DNA from: CAZLWA01 sp964563165
GTDB taxonomy: Bacteria > CLD3 > SB21
NCBI GenBank assembly: GCA_964563165.1
Contig: CAZLWA010000034.1
Location: 1-20,158 of the forward strand
Reading direction: 5' to 3'
Length of the DNA: 20,158 nt
In this document: positions 1 to 7,022 of the stretch, one piece after another
Numbering within the stretch: position 1 is the first letter of the stretch
How the letters are laid out: the number at the start of each line of letters is the position of its first letter
Notes under the pieces: model-generated
What the model saw: only the letters and a program-made list of their open reading frames with translations
Told to the model about the DNA's origin: nothing
The model's database searches: none
Program-made: the position numbers and the translations under genes

Positions 1-43
1 TTGCGCAAGCCAATTTAGAAATAATTATTAAAGATGCAAAGAA

Positions 44-78
44 ACAAAAAAAGCCTCGGCATTTTTTGTCCAAGGCTT
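44..78 (-). terminator. Rho-independent terminator of the cytochrome-TPR gene
   Basis: Read on the minus strand, AAGCCTTGG (78-70) pairs with CCGAGGCTT (59-51), giving a nine-pair stem with one mismatch. It is followed directly by a run of seven T (to 44). It lies about 35 bases past the TAG of the multiheme cytochrome gene, as expected for its intrinsic terminator. A second small hairpin (94-112, GAACC...GGTTC) sits between the stop codon and this terminator and has no T tract. Bases 1-43 hold nothing I recognise. Confidence 0.7.
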
Positions 79-112
79 CTGTCATGTCATCACGAACCCG
101 GAAATCCGGTTC

Positions 113-2209
113 CTATTTTTGCATCTTCTTGATCTTCTCCAAAGCGGCCGCCGCGTGGCCGTCACCGGGATGCAACTTCAATACGTTCTCGAAATACGGC
201 TTGGCTTTGGTAAATTCCCCGGCATTCAAATACACGTACCCGAGATTGGCGTTCGCTTCGATGCCGTCCGGCCTTACTTTGATAGCTTTTCTAAAATTAC
301 TCACCGCTTCTTTTAAATTGTTTTTAGCGGCGTATACGTTGCCTTGTCCGAAATAGGCATCGTACGAATCCGGATCCGTATGAATGGCTGCCTGATATGC
401 TTTCTCAGACTCTTCAAAATTTCCGGACTCGAAATGCGTCAAGCCTAAGTTGAGAAGCGCGGCCGTGAAGTCAGGATTCACATCAAGGGCCCTTTTGAAA
501 TTGGCTATCGCATCCTCATGCCTGTTCAAGGCATGATAACAATTCCCTAAATTGAGAAATGTAGACGGGTCGTAAGGATATGTGGAAATTTCTTTTTCAA
601 AAAATGGAACCGCTTCTTTAAAAGATCCCTTCTGCTGCAGTGCATAACCGATCCAATAATTCGTTTTTAAATAATGACTGTCTAATTTGGCGGTGGCGCT
701 CAGTTGATTCAACGCATCGTCATACCGGTGATTGGCGATATACGAGAGCCCCAGATAAAAATGACCGTCGGCCTCCTCCGGCAGGGCCTGCACACTTTTC
801 TCTAAGATATTTATCGCCCGCCGTAAATATTCGTCTTTCGGTTTCCGGAGAAAATAATATTTGTAATACGCTATGCCTTGACGCAAATCGCTCCGGATAT
901 CTTTTTCCTCGAAGAAATCAACGAGTTCAATAATGCCGGAACTCGTATCTTCCTCCCCCATTTTCAACAATTCTTCCGGCTGATATTCTTTGATTCGTTT
1001 GGGCAAGGTGCGGCGGATCCAATGATCCGTGAAATTGACATGCGGAATATTCTCCGTTCCGCCTTGCTGCATATGGCAGGCAACGCAGGCGTCGGATGAT
1101 TTATGAGGATGTTTTGATTCGATCCCGGACAATTTTTTTATTTCATGGCACGTCAGGCATTTACGGTTGAACGTCTCTATTGGCGTTTGGTAAACGGAAA
1201 TGTGCGGGTTGTGGCAGGTGAGGCATTTCATATCGCTTGCTTTGAAACAGCGGCTCAAACTCAGCCGTTCCGGGTGAGATGCGATGCCGAACCCTTCACC
1301 CATTTGCTGCGCATTGACAAATACGGAACGAATTTCGCTCAGCTTCATCCCGGGGCGAAATTCATCGTCGTTCATACCCGGCTTCGCAACGAACATCTGG
1401 CCCTGTAAATGACATTGCTGGCAGACATCCAGGCCTTCCTGCTTGTTCAGCCGTGCGGGATTGACAATGGTCGAATCCATTTCCCCTTTTTTCGGATTCG
1501 TTTCACCCGCTTTCAAATGATACTGGACGTGCAGCTTTCCGGGGCCGTGGCACCGCTCGCAGCCGATACCCTCTGGAAAAGGAAATTCATATTTATGGGT
1601 CGAGCCTTCAACGTAGGAAACATACGAATCATGACAGCCCAGACATTCCTGAACGATCGGACGTGAAAACCGCTGATTGATCACGTGATAGCCGGGGCTC
1701 AGATCCCATATTTTCTTTTTCGTGTACCAGGACATTGGCATTTCATAAACGAACCCATTGTGTTCGGTAATATAAGAACGGACGTTGTTGCCGGAGCCGA
1801 CGACGTATTTGACTTTCTTAATGATGCTGTGAATTTCGTTTCCTTTGTCGTCCAATCGAAATTCCTTCTGATAATATTCGCCGCCCTTTTCAAACATTTC
1901 GTACCGGTACTTCGATTTCTTGTCGAGATACGTATTTGCTTTCTTAAAATCCTCGACCGAGTTTTCCGCATTCGGTGTGTAGAGTGAACGCCCCATGCCG
2001 GTCTGCATAAAAGATTCATAAATATCCGTGTGGCAGGACCGGCAGGCTTTGCTTCCTACATACGGCACCTCTTTAGATATATTCTTAAATGGATACGTTT
2101 TGAGTATGTTTGTGGGTGGTTCAATGGAGCCTGTCTTGCCGCACCCGGAAACAGCTAAATACACAATAAATGTAACCAGCAGGAGGACGAGCCTTGGAAT
2201 GACGTTCAT
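113..2209 (-). CDS. Seven-heme c-type cytochrome lipoprotein with C-terminal TPR repeats
   Basis: This is a 698-residue exported electron-transfer protein. An N-terminal lipoprotein signal (hydrophobic residues 5-20, lipobox LAVSGC with Cys23) predicts a lipid anchor in the periplasm or outer membrane. Seven CXXCH heme sites are visible: CRSCH 56, CLGCH 189, CERCH 217, CQQCH 263, CLTCH 329, CLTCH 351 and CVACH 375. This layout recalls the cytochrome c554 / multiheme family. From about residue 445 to 695 there are six or seven TPR units (for example around GNCYHALNRHEDAIANFKRA), probably for protein contacts. I chose the ATG at 2209 because it has AAGG upstream and begins the signal peptide; a TTG 21 codons upstream would bury the signal. 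The gene is divergent from a diheme cytochrome at 2348, a likely partner. The substrate cannot be read from the sequence. The family call is firm; the physiological role is open. Confidence 0.9.
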   Translation of the reverse strand: MNVIPRLVLLLVTFIVYLAVSGCGKTGSIEPPTNILKTYPFKNISKEVPYVGSKACRSCHTDIYESFMQTGMGRSLYTPNAENSVEDFKKANTYLDKKSKYRYEMFEKGGEYYQKEFRLDDKGNEIHSIIKKVKYVVGSGNNVRSYITEHNGFVYEMPMSWYTKKKIWDLSPGYHVINQRFSRPIVQECLGCHDSYVSYVEGSTHKYEFPFPEGIGCERCHGPGKLHVQYHLKAGETNPKKGEMDSTIVNPARLNKQEGLDVCQQCHLQGQMFVAKPGMNDDEFRPGMKLSEIRSVFVNAQQMGEGFGIASHPERLSLSRCFKASDMKCLTCHNPHISVYQTPIETFNRKCLTCHEIKKLSGIESKHPHKSSDACVACHMQQGGTENIPHVNFTDHWIRRTLPKRIKEYQPEELLKMGEEDTSSGIIELVDFFEEKDIRSDLRQGIAYYKYYFLRKPKDEYLRRAINILEKSVQALPEEADGHFYLGLSYIANHRYDDALNQLSATAKLDSHYLKTNYWIGYALQQKGSFKEAVPFFEKEISTYPYDPSTFLNLGNCYHALNRHEDAIANFKRALDVNPDFTAALLNLGLTHFESGNFEESEKAYQAAIHTDPDSYDAYFGQGNVYAAKNNLKEAVSNFRKAIKVRPDGIEANANLGYVYLNAGEFTKAKPYFENVLKLHPGDGHAAAALEKIKKMQK

Positions 2210-2347
2210 GGGCCTTGGATATCCTGATTTTAAGTACTGAAAAAGTGTAACTAAAAAAAACTTTATATTCAACGATCGCGGAATTTTATCTTTTGAATAA
2301 ATTCAGAATTGGTTAGATTAAAAAACAACCAAAGAAAGACCGATGAA

Positions 2348-3091
2348 ATGAACAGACTCTGTTTGGCCGCATGCATGGTTCTTTTCTCATGTTCCCCGGC
2401 CAGGAAAGAAACTCCGGCGGAACTGATCGAAAGAGGAAGACGGTTGTTTATTACACCGGTAGATAACGGTTATGCCTGCGCCGATTGCCACACTCTTGCT
2501 CAAAGCGATACGCTCATTCGGCCCGGGCACAGTTTAGTCCATGCCGCCGGACGGGCCGATTTTTGGATGAATCGTATTCGCGGAAAAAATGAAAATATTT
2601 TAAACGCGGCTTTGTATTGTGCCGCAAAGTTTCAAACTCTGGAATTGGAAGACCTCGAAAACAAATACAAGGACAGTTCGGACGGCATTGACCCGTCGTC
2701 TGTATTTACGGACTCCACGCGCCGTGCGCTGAAGGCGTATTTAGAATCCCTTTCGCCGGACCGGCAAGTTGAAAATATTAAATATGTATTCCCCTTTGAT
2801 CAGCAAAACAAAAATGCGGTAAAATATTATTATACCGTGATAGGTGCCAAACCAACCGACTTATTGAGGGGCGAAGTCATCTTCAAACGCGCATGTGTTT
2901 TTTGCCACGGCAAAGACGGCGAAGGCGTAAGACATAAGGGAAAGAAGATTAAGATGCACAAAAAGGACTTTCTTGTAGAACAAATTCGCTTCGGCGGCGT
3001 GCGCATGCCGTTTTTCCAGCCGGACAAGATCGCCGATGACGATCTGGCTTCATTGGTGGAATATGTATTTCAATTAAGGGCCAAAAAATAG
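2348..3091 (+). CDS. Diheme c-type cytochrome, probable lipoprotein
   Basis: A 247-residue exported cytochrome. The N-terminus is a short hydrophobic segment ending in LFSC (Cys15), an acceptable though not ideal lipobox. Two CXXCH sites are seen: CADCH (44-48) and CVFCH (183-187). The C-terminal half is a standard class I cytochrome c domain, with HGKDGEG after the heme site and Met220 in GGVRMPFF as the likely distal ligand. The N-terminal half (AGHSL-like, FWMNRIRG, NAALYC) resembles the domain arrangement of SoxA-type or other diheme cytochromes, but this is only a suggestion. The ATG at 2348 is preferred over the TTG at 2309 because it begins the signal sequence. The gene is divergent from the seven-heme/TPR lipoprotein with about 140 bases between the starts, suggesting co-regulation. 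No clear promoter was seen in that gap. Confidence 0.85.
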   Translation: MNRLCLAACMVLFSCSPARKETPAELIERGRRLFITPVDNGYACADCHTLAQSDTLIRPGHSLVHAAGRADFWMNRIRGKNENILNAALYCAAKFQTLELEDLENKYKDSSDGIDPSSVFTDSTRRALKAYLESLSPDRQVENIKYVFPFDQQNKNAVKYYYTVIGAKPTDLLRGEVIFKRACVFCHGKDGEGVRHKGKKIKMHKKDFLVEQIRFGGVRMPFFQPDKIADDDLASLVEYVFQLRAKK

Positions 3092-3108
3092 CTGCATTTG
3101 AAATTCAT

Positions 3109-3190
3109 AACCGCAAAGTTCGCTAAGAAACTCCGCGCAAAGGACGCCAAGTGTTTTTTGTTTCCCGCGTTCTCTGCGTTCTTTGCGTTT
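3109..3190. repeat. CGCAAAG-type palindromic intergenic repeat
   Basis: The space between two converging genes is filled by a CGCAAAG repeat. CGCAAAGGACGC (3136-3147) is matched in inverted order by GCGTTCTTTGCG (3176-3187), 11 of 12 pairs, and a related direct unit CGCAAAGTTCGC lies at 3111-3122. It could fold into a long hairpin and act as a bidirectional terminator, although there is no good T tract. Related CACTAAGACACAAAG-type copies occur at 9070-9133 and 10499-10578. Confidence 0.7.
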
Positions 3191-3201
3191 AATTCTGTTT
3201 C

Positions 3202-4434
3202 TCATTTTCTTTCCAACAGCACGATCGTTTCCACATTATCCGTTGCCGGAAACAGATCGAGCGGAACGATCTTGGAGATTCTGTAGCCGTTTTGCTGCCA
3301 GCGTGACATTTCCAGCGGGATCAGATCAACTTCGCAAAACACATGTACCGCTTTTTTTACCTCGCGCCGGGCGAGAAATTCGATCACGCCTTTATCCGTG
3401 CCGTTCCGCGGCGGATCGAGAATCACAGCCTCTCTTTCCGGTTCCGCCGGAAATATTTTTTGAAGCGATTCCGCCGTAATGGCGCCGCAAATGAATTTTG
3501 AGTTTTTCACTCCTTGCCGCCTGGCATTATCCCGCGCCGACTGCACGGCCTCTTTTGAGATCTCGACGCCAATGACTTTCTGCACGTGGTCTGCCGCCGA
3601 GAGAGCGAACAGCCCGTAACCGCAGTAAAGATCGTAGAGCGTTTCACTTTTCCGGTAATGCATCAGGTTGAAGATCGTGCGGATCATAAGGTCGATCATA
3701 GAGCCGTTCGTTTGAGAAAACGCCAGCGGCGAATATAAAAATGGTTTTCCGCCCGCTTCCTGATAGATCTCAGTTCCTCCGAAAATCTTCCTGAACGAAT
3801 TCGCCTTGTTGGATAGATAATATTTGGACGGTTCGTCCAGTACCGAAAATACAGCGGTGACTTTTTTGAATTCTCCGGTGAGCTGTTTTGAAAGACGGTT
3901 CATCAAAGCATTCAGCGGTGACGATGAAAATTTGATATTAAGAATGATGCTGTAGGCGTCATAATTTCCTTTGATGATAACATAGTTCAGCGCTTCGGCT
4001 AATGCGCGGCCGTCGCGGGATACGATAAACTGCTGGATGAAGTTGTAGATGCGGGAATGATCCTCGGGCTCGATCGGGCAGGCGATCACATCGACCGGAC
4101 GAATTTTGCCCGACTCGGAAATATCCGTCAGGCCCAGCAGAACCTGCCGGTTTCGCGTCAAGGCGCGTCGTTTGGAATGCGTGCGGTAACCGCGCCCCAT
4201 CGGCGATACAACGAGTGGCTCCGGAACACCCGGTAAACTATTTTTTCTCCAAAACTGCCGGAAGGCTTCGTTCTTGATTTCCACTTCATCGGGATAAGAA
4301 AATGCAATGGCAGGACAGATGGAACACCGCTCACGGCTGAAAGTTTGGCATTCATTTTTCTTCGGAGAAATACGTGGAACGCGCGAGGCCTGAAGAAGTT
4401 CACGAAAGAGCGTAGAGAAATTTTCTATTTTCAA
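3202..4434 (-). CDS. 23S rRNA (uracil-5-)-methyltransferase, RlmC/RlmD/TrmA family
   Basis: A 410-residue SAM-dependent RNA m5U methyltransferase. Cys29, Cys37, Cys40 and Cys119 are placed like the [4Fe-4S] ligands of RlmD (RumA). The Rossmann domain carries FSQTNGSM (239-246), SAM motif DLYCGYGLFAL (268-278) and DPPRNGTDKG (340-349). Cys367 (in VFCEVD) is the probable nucleophile, and Glu402 (NVET), 35 residues on, the probable base, the spacing expected in this family. An N-terminal TRAM domain is missing. The usual SCNP context of the nucleophile is replaced by FCEV, so the target (rRNA or tRNA, exact uridine) is uncertain. The start is a TTG inside a TTGAAAA heptamer; an in-frame TGA lies just upstream, and there is no ATG before the conserved region. 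It follows guaA by 22 bases, probably in one transcript. Confidence 0.88.
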   Translation of the reverse strand: MKIENFSTLFRELLQASRVPRISPKKNECQTFSRERCSICPAIAFSYPDEVEIKNEAFRQFWRKNSLPGVPEPLVVSPMGRGYRTHSKRRALTRNRQVLLGLTDISESGKIRPVDVIACPIEPEDHSRIYNFIQQFIVSRDGRALAEALNYVIIKGNYDAYSIILNIKFSSSPLNALMNRLSKQLTGEFKKVTAVFSVLDEPSKYYLSNKANSFRKIFGGTEIYQEAGGKPFLYSPLAFSQTNGSMIDLMIRTIFNLMHYRKSETLYDLYCGYGLFALSAADHVQKVIGVEISKEAVQSARDNARRQGVKNSKFICGAITAESLQKIFPAEPEREAVILDPPRNGTDKGVIEFLARREVKKAVHVFCEVDLIPLEMSRWQQNGYRISKIVPLDLFPATDNVETIVLLERK

Positions 4435-4441
4435 TTTTCAA
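4421..4441 (-). repeat. TTGAAAA heptamer run at the methyltransferase start
   Basis: On the minus strand there are three consecutive seven-base units: TTGAAAA, TTGAAAA, TAGAAAA. The second supplies the TTG start codon of the methyltransferase and the first supplies the in-frame TGA immediately upstream. It resembles the other heptamer arrays of the window (8997-9054, 9154-9195). Confidence 0.6.
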
Positions 4442-4456
4442 TACTCGAATTTTAAA

Positions 4457-6010
4457 TTATTCCCATTCGATGGTAGCGGGGGGTTTGGAACTGATATCGT
4501 AAGCCACGCGATTCACGCCGCGAACCTCATTACTGATCCGGTTGGAGATTTTAGCCAGCAGTTCGTACGGCAAATGAGCCCAATCGGCGGTCATGCCGTC
4601 CTGGCTGGTCACGGCGCGCAGCGCAACCGTATTTTGATACGTGCGCTCGTCCCCCATCACGCCGACCGATTTCACCGGAAGCAATACCGCAAAAGCCTGC
4701 CAGACGTTCACATATTCTCCGGAAGATTTCAGTTCGTCGATAAAGATCGCATCGGCTTCGCGTAATATGTCGCATCGCTCTCTCGTCACTTCCCCCAATA
4801 CGCGCACGGCCAGTCCGGGCCCCGGAAACGGATGCCGCATCAGCAGGTCCTCTGAAAGCCCCAAGGTACGGCCTACGGCGCGCACTTCGTCTTTGAATAA
4901 TTCGCGCAGCGGTTCGATCAATTTCAAATTCATTTTTTCCGGAAGTCCGCCCACGTTGTGGTGGGACTTGATCGTCGCCGACGGCCCTTTGATCGAGACA
5001 CTTTCGATGACATCCGGATAGAGCGTTCCTTGGGCCAGGAAATCGATATGGCCGACGGAAGATTTTAATTTCTTAACCTCCTCATCAAAAATGTCAATGA
5101 AAGTACTGCCGATGATCTTTCGTTTTTGCTCCGGATCGGTCACCCCGATCAAACGGGACATAAATGGTGCCTCGGCATCTACAACCGTAAGATGATTACT
5201 GAAAAATTGCTTGAATGCCTGTTCCACCTGCCGGCGTTCGTTCTTTCGGAGCAAGCCGTGATCCACAAATATCGCCGAGAATTTTTCCGGAATTGCCTGA
5301 TGCAAAAGCATGGCCACTACCGAAGAATCCACGCCGCCGGACAACGCGCATATGACATGACCGTCCTGCACTTTTTCCCGAATGCTATCGATGGTATCAT
5401 GAACGAACGACGATGGGGTCCAATTTCCGGTGCAGCGGCATATCACAAAAGCAAAATTTTCCAAAAGCTGTTTGCCGAGCGGCGTGTGCGCCACTTCCGG
5501 ATGGAATTGCACGCCCCAAATCCGTTTGGGCAAATGGCGGATCGCTGCGATCGGCGCATTCTCCGTGTGCCCGATCACTTTAAAGCCTGAAGGGATCTTA
5601 TCAAGCCGGTCACCGTGACTTTCCCAAACGATCGTTTCTTTGGGGAAATTCCGGAACAGATCATCGCTCTGGTCGATGGCGAGATGCGCGCGCCCGAATT
5701 CGCGCTCCGCCGCGCGATCCACCCTGCCTTCAAAACAATGCGCGATCACATCCAAACCGTAGCAAATGCCGAGCACGGGCACATTTTGTTCGAATACTTC
5801 GCGGACGGGCAGCGGTGCGTTTTTATCATACACGCTGCACGGCCCGCCGGAAAGAATGATGCCAACGGGGCGAAGCGACTTGATTTTGTCAGCGGATATA
5901 TTGAAAGGATGGATTTCACAATAGACCTGCAGCTCGCGCAGGCGCCGTGCAATCAACTGGGTGAATTGTGACCCAAAATCCAAGATCAATATGAGTTCAG
6001 AATGCTGCAC
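4457..6010 (-). CDS. guaA: GMP synthase (glutamine-hydrolysing)
   Basis: A full-length 517-residue bifunctional enzyme that aminates XMP to GMP using glutamine and ATP, in the cytosol, as the last step of GMP synthesis. The class I amidotransferase domain (about 1-195) has the nucleophile Cys83 in GICYG and His170/Glu172 in FHPEV. The ATP pyrophosphatase domain follows, with PP-loop SGGVDSS (224-230). The dimerisation domain includes HPFPGPGLAVRVLGE and the protein ends in IEWE, the conserved C-terminus. Small departures from the usual motifs (GICYGLD for GICYGMQ, WESHGD for WMSHGD) are harmless. The start is GTG at 6010, with AAAGGA eight bases upstream. It probably heads a guaA-methyltransferase transcript. 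The GxxExxY cassette lies immediately upstream and ends about 15 bases before the GTG, so the original promoter context may have been changed. Confidence 0.97.
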   Translation of the reverse strand: MQHSELILILDFGSQFTQLIARRLRELQVYCEIHPFNISADKIKSLRPVGIILSGGPCSVYDKNAPLPVREVFEQNVPVLGICYGLDVIAHCFEGRVDRAAEREFGRAHLAIDQSDDLFRNFPKETIVWESHGDRLDKIPSGFKVIGHTENAPIAAIRHLPKRIWGVQFHPEVAHTPLGKQLLENFAFVICRCTGNWTPSSFVHDTIDSIREKVQDGHVICALSGGVDSSVVAMLLHQAIPEKFSAIFVDHGLLRKNERRQVEQAFKQFFSNHLTVVDAEAPFMSRLIGVTDPEQKRKIIGSTFIDIFDEEVKKLKSSVGHIDFLAQGTLYPDVIESVSIKGPSATIKSHHNVGGLPEKMNLKLIEPLRELFKDEVRAVGRTLGLSEDLLMRHPFPGPGLAVRVLGEVTRERCDILREADAIFIDELKSSGEYVNVWQAFAVLLPVKSVGVMGDERTYQNTVALRAVTSQDGMTADWAHLPYELLAKISNRISNEVRGVNRVAYDISSKPPATIEWE

Positions 6011-6024
6011 AACTTAATTCCTTT

Positions 6025-6062
6025 GACGCTGATTTTTTATGATGAATATGATTTACGCTGAC
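6025..6062. repeat. Left inverted-repeat end of the GxxExxY cassette
   Basis: Plus-strand GACGCTGATTTTTTATGAT followed by GAATATGATTTACGCTGAC. ACGCTGA occurs twice (6026-6032 and 6055-6061). Read inward, it matches the element at 6482-6514 in inverted orientation (GACGCTGAT ... TTTATGAT). It lies between the GxxExxY stop codon and the guaA Shine-Dalgarno sequence. Confidence 0.7.
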
Positions 6063-6064
6063 TT

Positions 6065-6469
6065 TTATATACTTTTTTTACTCAGCACTCTTCTTTTGAT
6101 CTGTATTTTTGGACCAAAATTGATTAGCAATCCCACTTCTATGTTAGTTGCTTTCAAATAATTCACTAATTGAACTTCATGAATTCGATTCAGGACTTCA
6201 ATCGCCTTCAATTCAATGATAATTTTATCCTCAACCAGCAAATCAGCAAAGTATTCGCCCATCATTTCATTCTCAAAAAACACATTTATCGGATGCTGCT
6301 GCTTCAGCTTAAACCCTATATCTTTAAGGCGCTTTGATAAGGCATTCTCATAGATCTTTTCCAAAAAACCATGGCCTAGTACATTATATACGTAATAGAC
6401 TTCTTTAATTATCTTCTCTGTAATTTCTGAATATTTATAATTCGCCTTGTTGTAAGCAACTTTATCCAT
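6065..6469 (-). CDS. GxxExxY protein (PD-(D/E)XK-like fold)
   Basis: A 134-residue small protein of the GxxExxY family. The name-giving motif is G34-F-L-E37-K-I-Y40. A nuclease-like core follows: Asp76 in YFADLLVE, then Glu86-Leu-Lys88 in IIIELKAIE, and EVQLVNYL with Gln100, which fits a PD-(D/E)XK phosphodiesterase signature. The family's function is not established; catalytic residues look intact here, so an active nuclease is possible. Start ATG at 6469 lacks a strong Shine-Dalgarno. The gene sits between inverted CGCTGATTTTTATGAT repeats and has AT-rich, A-ending codons unlike its neighbours, suggesting acquisition. Its neighbours (Nudix hydrolase, guaA) say nothing about its role. Confidence 0.85.
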   Translation of the reverse strand: MDKVAYNKANYKYSEITEKIIKEVYYVYNVLGHGFLEKIYENALSKRLKDIGFKLKQQHPINVFFENEMMGEYFADLLVEDKIIIELKAIEVLNRIHEVQLVNYLKATNIEVGLLINFGPKIQIKRRVLSKKSI

Positions 6470-6481
6470 GTTAAGTTTTCC

Positions 6482-6514
6482 AAAAAATCATAAAAATCAG
6501 CGATAATCAGCGTC
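6482..6514. repeat. Right inverted-repeat end of the GxxExxY cassette
   Basis: Plus-strand AATCATAAAAATCAGCG followed by ATAATCAGCGTCC, with ATCAGCG at 6496-6502 and 6506-6512. Its reverse complement starts GGACGCTGAT and matches the left element. Positions 6497-6514 encode the last five residues and stop (DADYR) of the Nudix protein. Confidence 0.7.
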
Positions 6515-6928
6515 CAAAAATTTATATAATTTCCAGGCTTTTTCAAAATCGTCCAGAGTAAAACTCGGCGAAGCGCCGCCCAGCGCCGGTTTTCCATTTC
6601 TTAAGTCGTCAATCGTTGACCATCGGAACTCGGTATGTTCATGCGACAATCGAACGGTTCCGGATTTCAATCGTGTCACATAATCGATCGAAAGGTAATT
6701 CTCTTTTCCGATCGCGCCAAACCAAATTCCGGCGGGCGCAATGACTTCAATTTCACAATGGCACTCTTCCCAGATCTCTCTTCTCAAACCCTCTTCGGGG
6801 TTTTCATCCGGGTGAAGCCGCCCGCCCGGCGGTCCCCATACTTTCGGATCGTGATTGCGCCTGAGCAGAAGAAATTTGTCCTCATGAATAATATACGCTG
6901 TAACAGCGACGCTATGCGTGTAAGACAT
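6497..6928 (-). CDS. Nudix hydrolase
   Basis: A 143-residue Nudix-fold enzyme, hydrolysing a nucleoside-diphosphate-linked substrate that cannot be predicted. The Nudix box is seen (numbering from the ATG): Gly36, Glu42, Arg50-Glu51, Ile52, Glu54-Glu55. The metal-binding Glu residues are all present. The canonical Gly after REUXEEX is replaced by His57 (EECHCE), a variant that may alter the loop. An early beta-strand (VAVTAYIIHEDKFLLLRR) and WGPPGGRL are typical. The ATG at 6928 is preferred to the GTG six bases upstream; the Shine-Dalgarno is weak. The C-terminal five residues (DADYR) are encoded by the right repeat of the adjoining cassette, so the native C-terminus may have differed. Confidence 0.88.
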   Translation of the reverse strand: MSYTHSVAVTAYIIHEDKFLLLRRNHDPKVWGPPGGRLHPDENPEEGLRREIWEECHCEIEVIAPAGIWFGAIGKENYLSIDYVTRLKSGTVRLSHEHTEFRWSTIDDLRNGKPALGGASPSFTLDDFEKAWKLYKFLDADYR

Positions 6929-6947
6929 TCTCACAATTGAAAGTTGT

Positions 6948-7022
6948 AAATTGCAAAATGCAAATCATTTTCTAGCCTTTTGTTTTTTTGCAATTTAGTA
7001 TTCATTTTGCATTTTTCAATTT
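6948..7022. repeat. AT-rich palindromic repeat overlapping the end of ppa
   Basis: AAATTGCAAAATGCAAAT (6948-6965) is matched in inverted order by ATTTTGCATTTTTCAATTT (7004-7022), with TTGCAATTT between them. The right arm encodes the last residues of the pyrophosphatase (KLKNAK), and its TGA stop (7004-7002) lies at the inner edge of that arm. It may serve as a weak hairpin between ppa and the Nudix gene. Confidence 0.6.

Larger units (their letters stand above)
6025..6514 (-). mobile_element. Putative GxxExxY cassette bounded by inverted repeats
   Basis: A unit of about 490 bases consisting of one GxxExxY gene and a flanking element at each end that begins GACGCTGAT and contains TTTATGAT, in inverted orientation. 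The gene inside is visibly AT-richer than guaA and the Nudix gene on either side. The right element forms the last codons and stop of the Nudix gene, as expected if the unit had inserted at its 3' end. No transposase and no clear target-site duplication were seen, so mobility is an inference. Confidence 0.45.

Noticed and set aside
2210..2347. Divergent promoters between the two cytochrome genes
   Set aside because: TTGAAT and TAGATT occur, but with 15-base spacing and poor matches; the region is AT-rich enough to give such hits by chance.
3098..3286. Possible small gene starting in the gap after the diheme cytochrome
   Set aside because: Its first half is translated CGCAAAG repeat (FAKKLRAKDAKC, FSAFFAFN), and the rest is antisense to the methyltransferase.
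5126..5590. Long open frame on the plus strand opposite guaA (154 codons)
   Set aside because: It lies wholly antisense to a clearly conserved gene, lacks recognisable motifs and has a basic, low-complexity composition typical of shadow frames.
6005..6530. Target-site duplication around the GxxExxY cassette
   Set aside because: The bases just outside the two repeats (AATTCCTTT and CAAAAATTT) show no convincing short direct repeat, so none is claimed.
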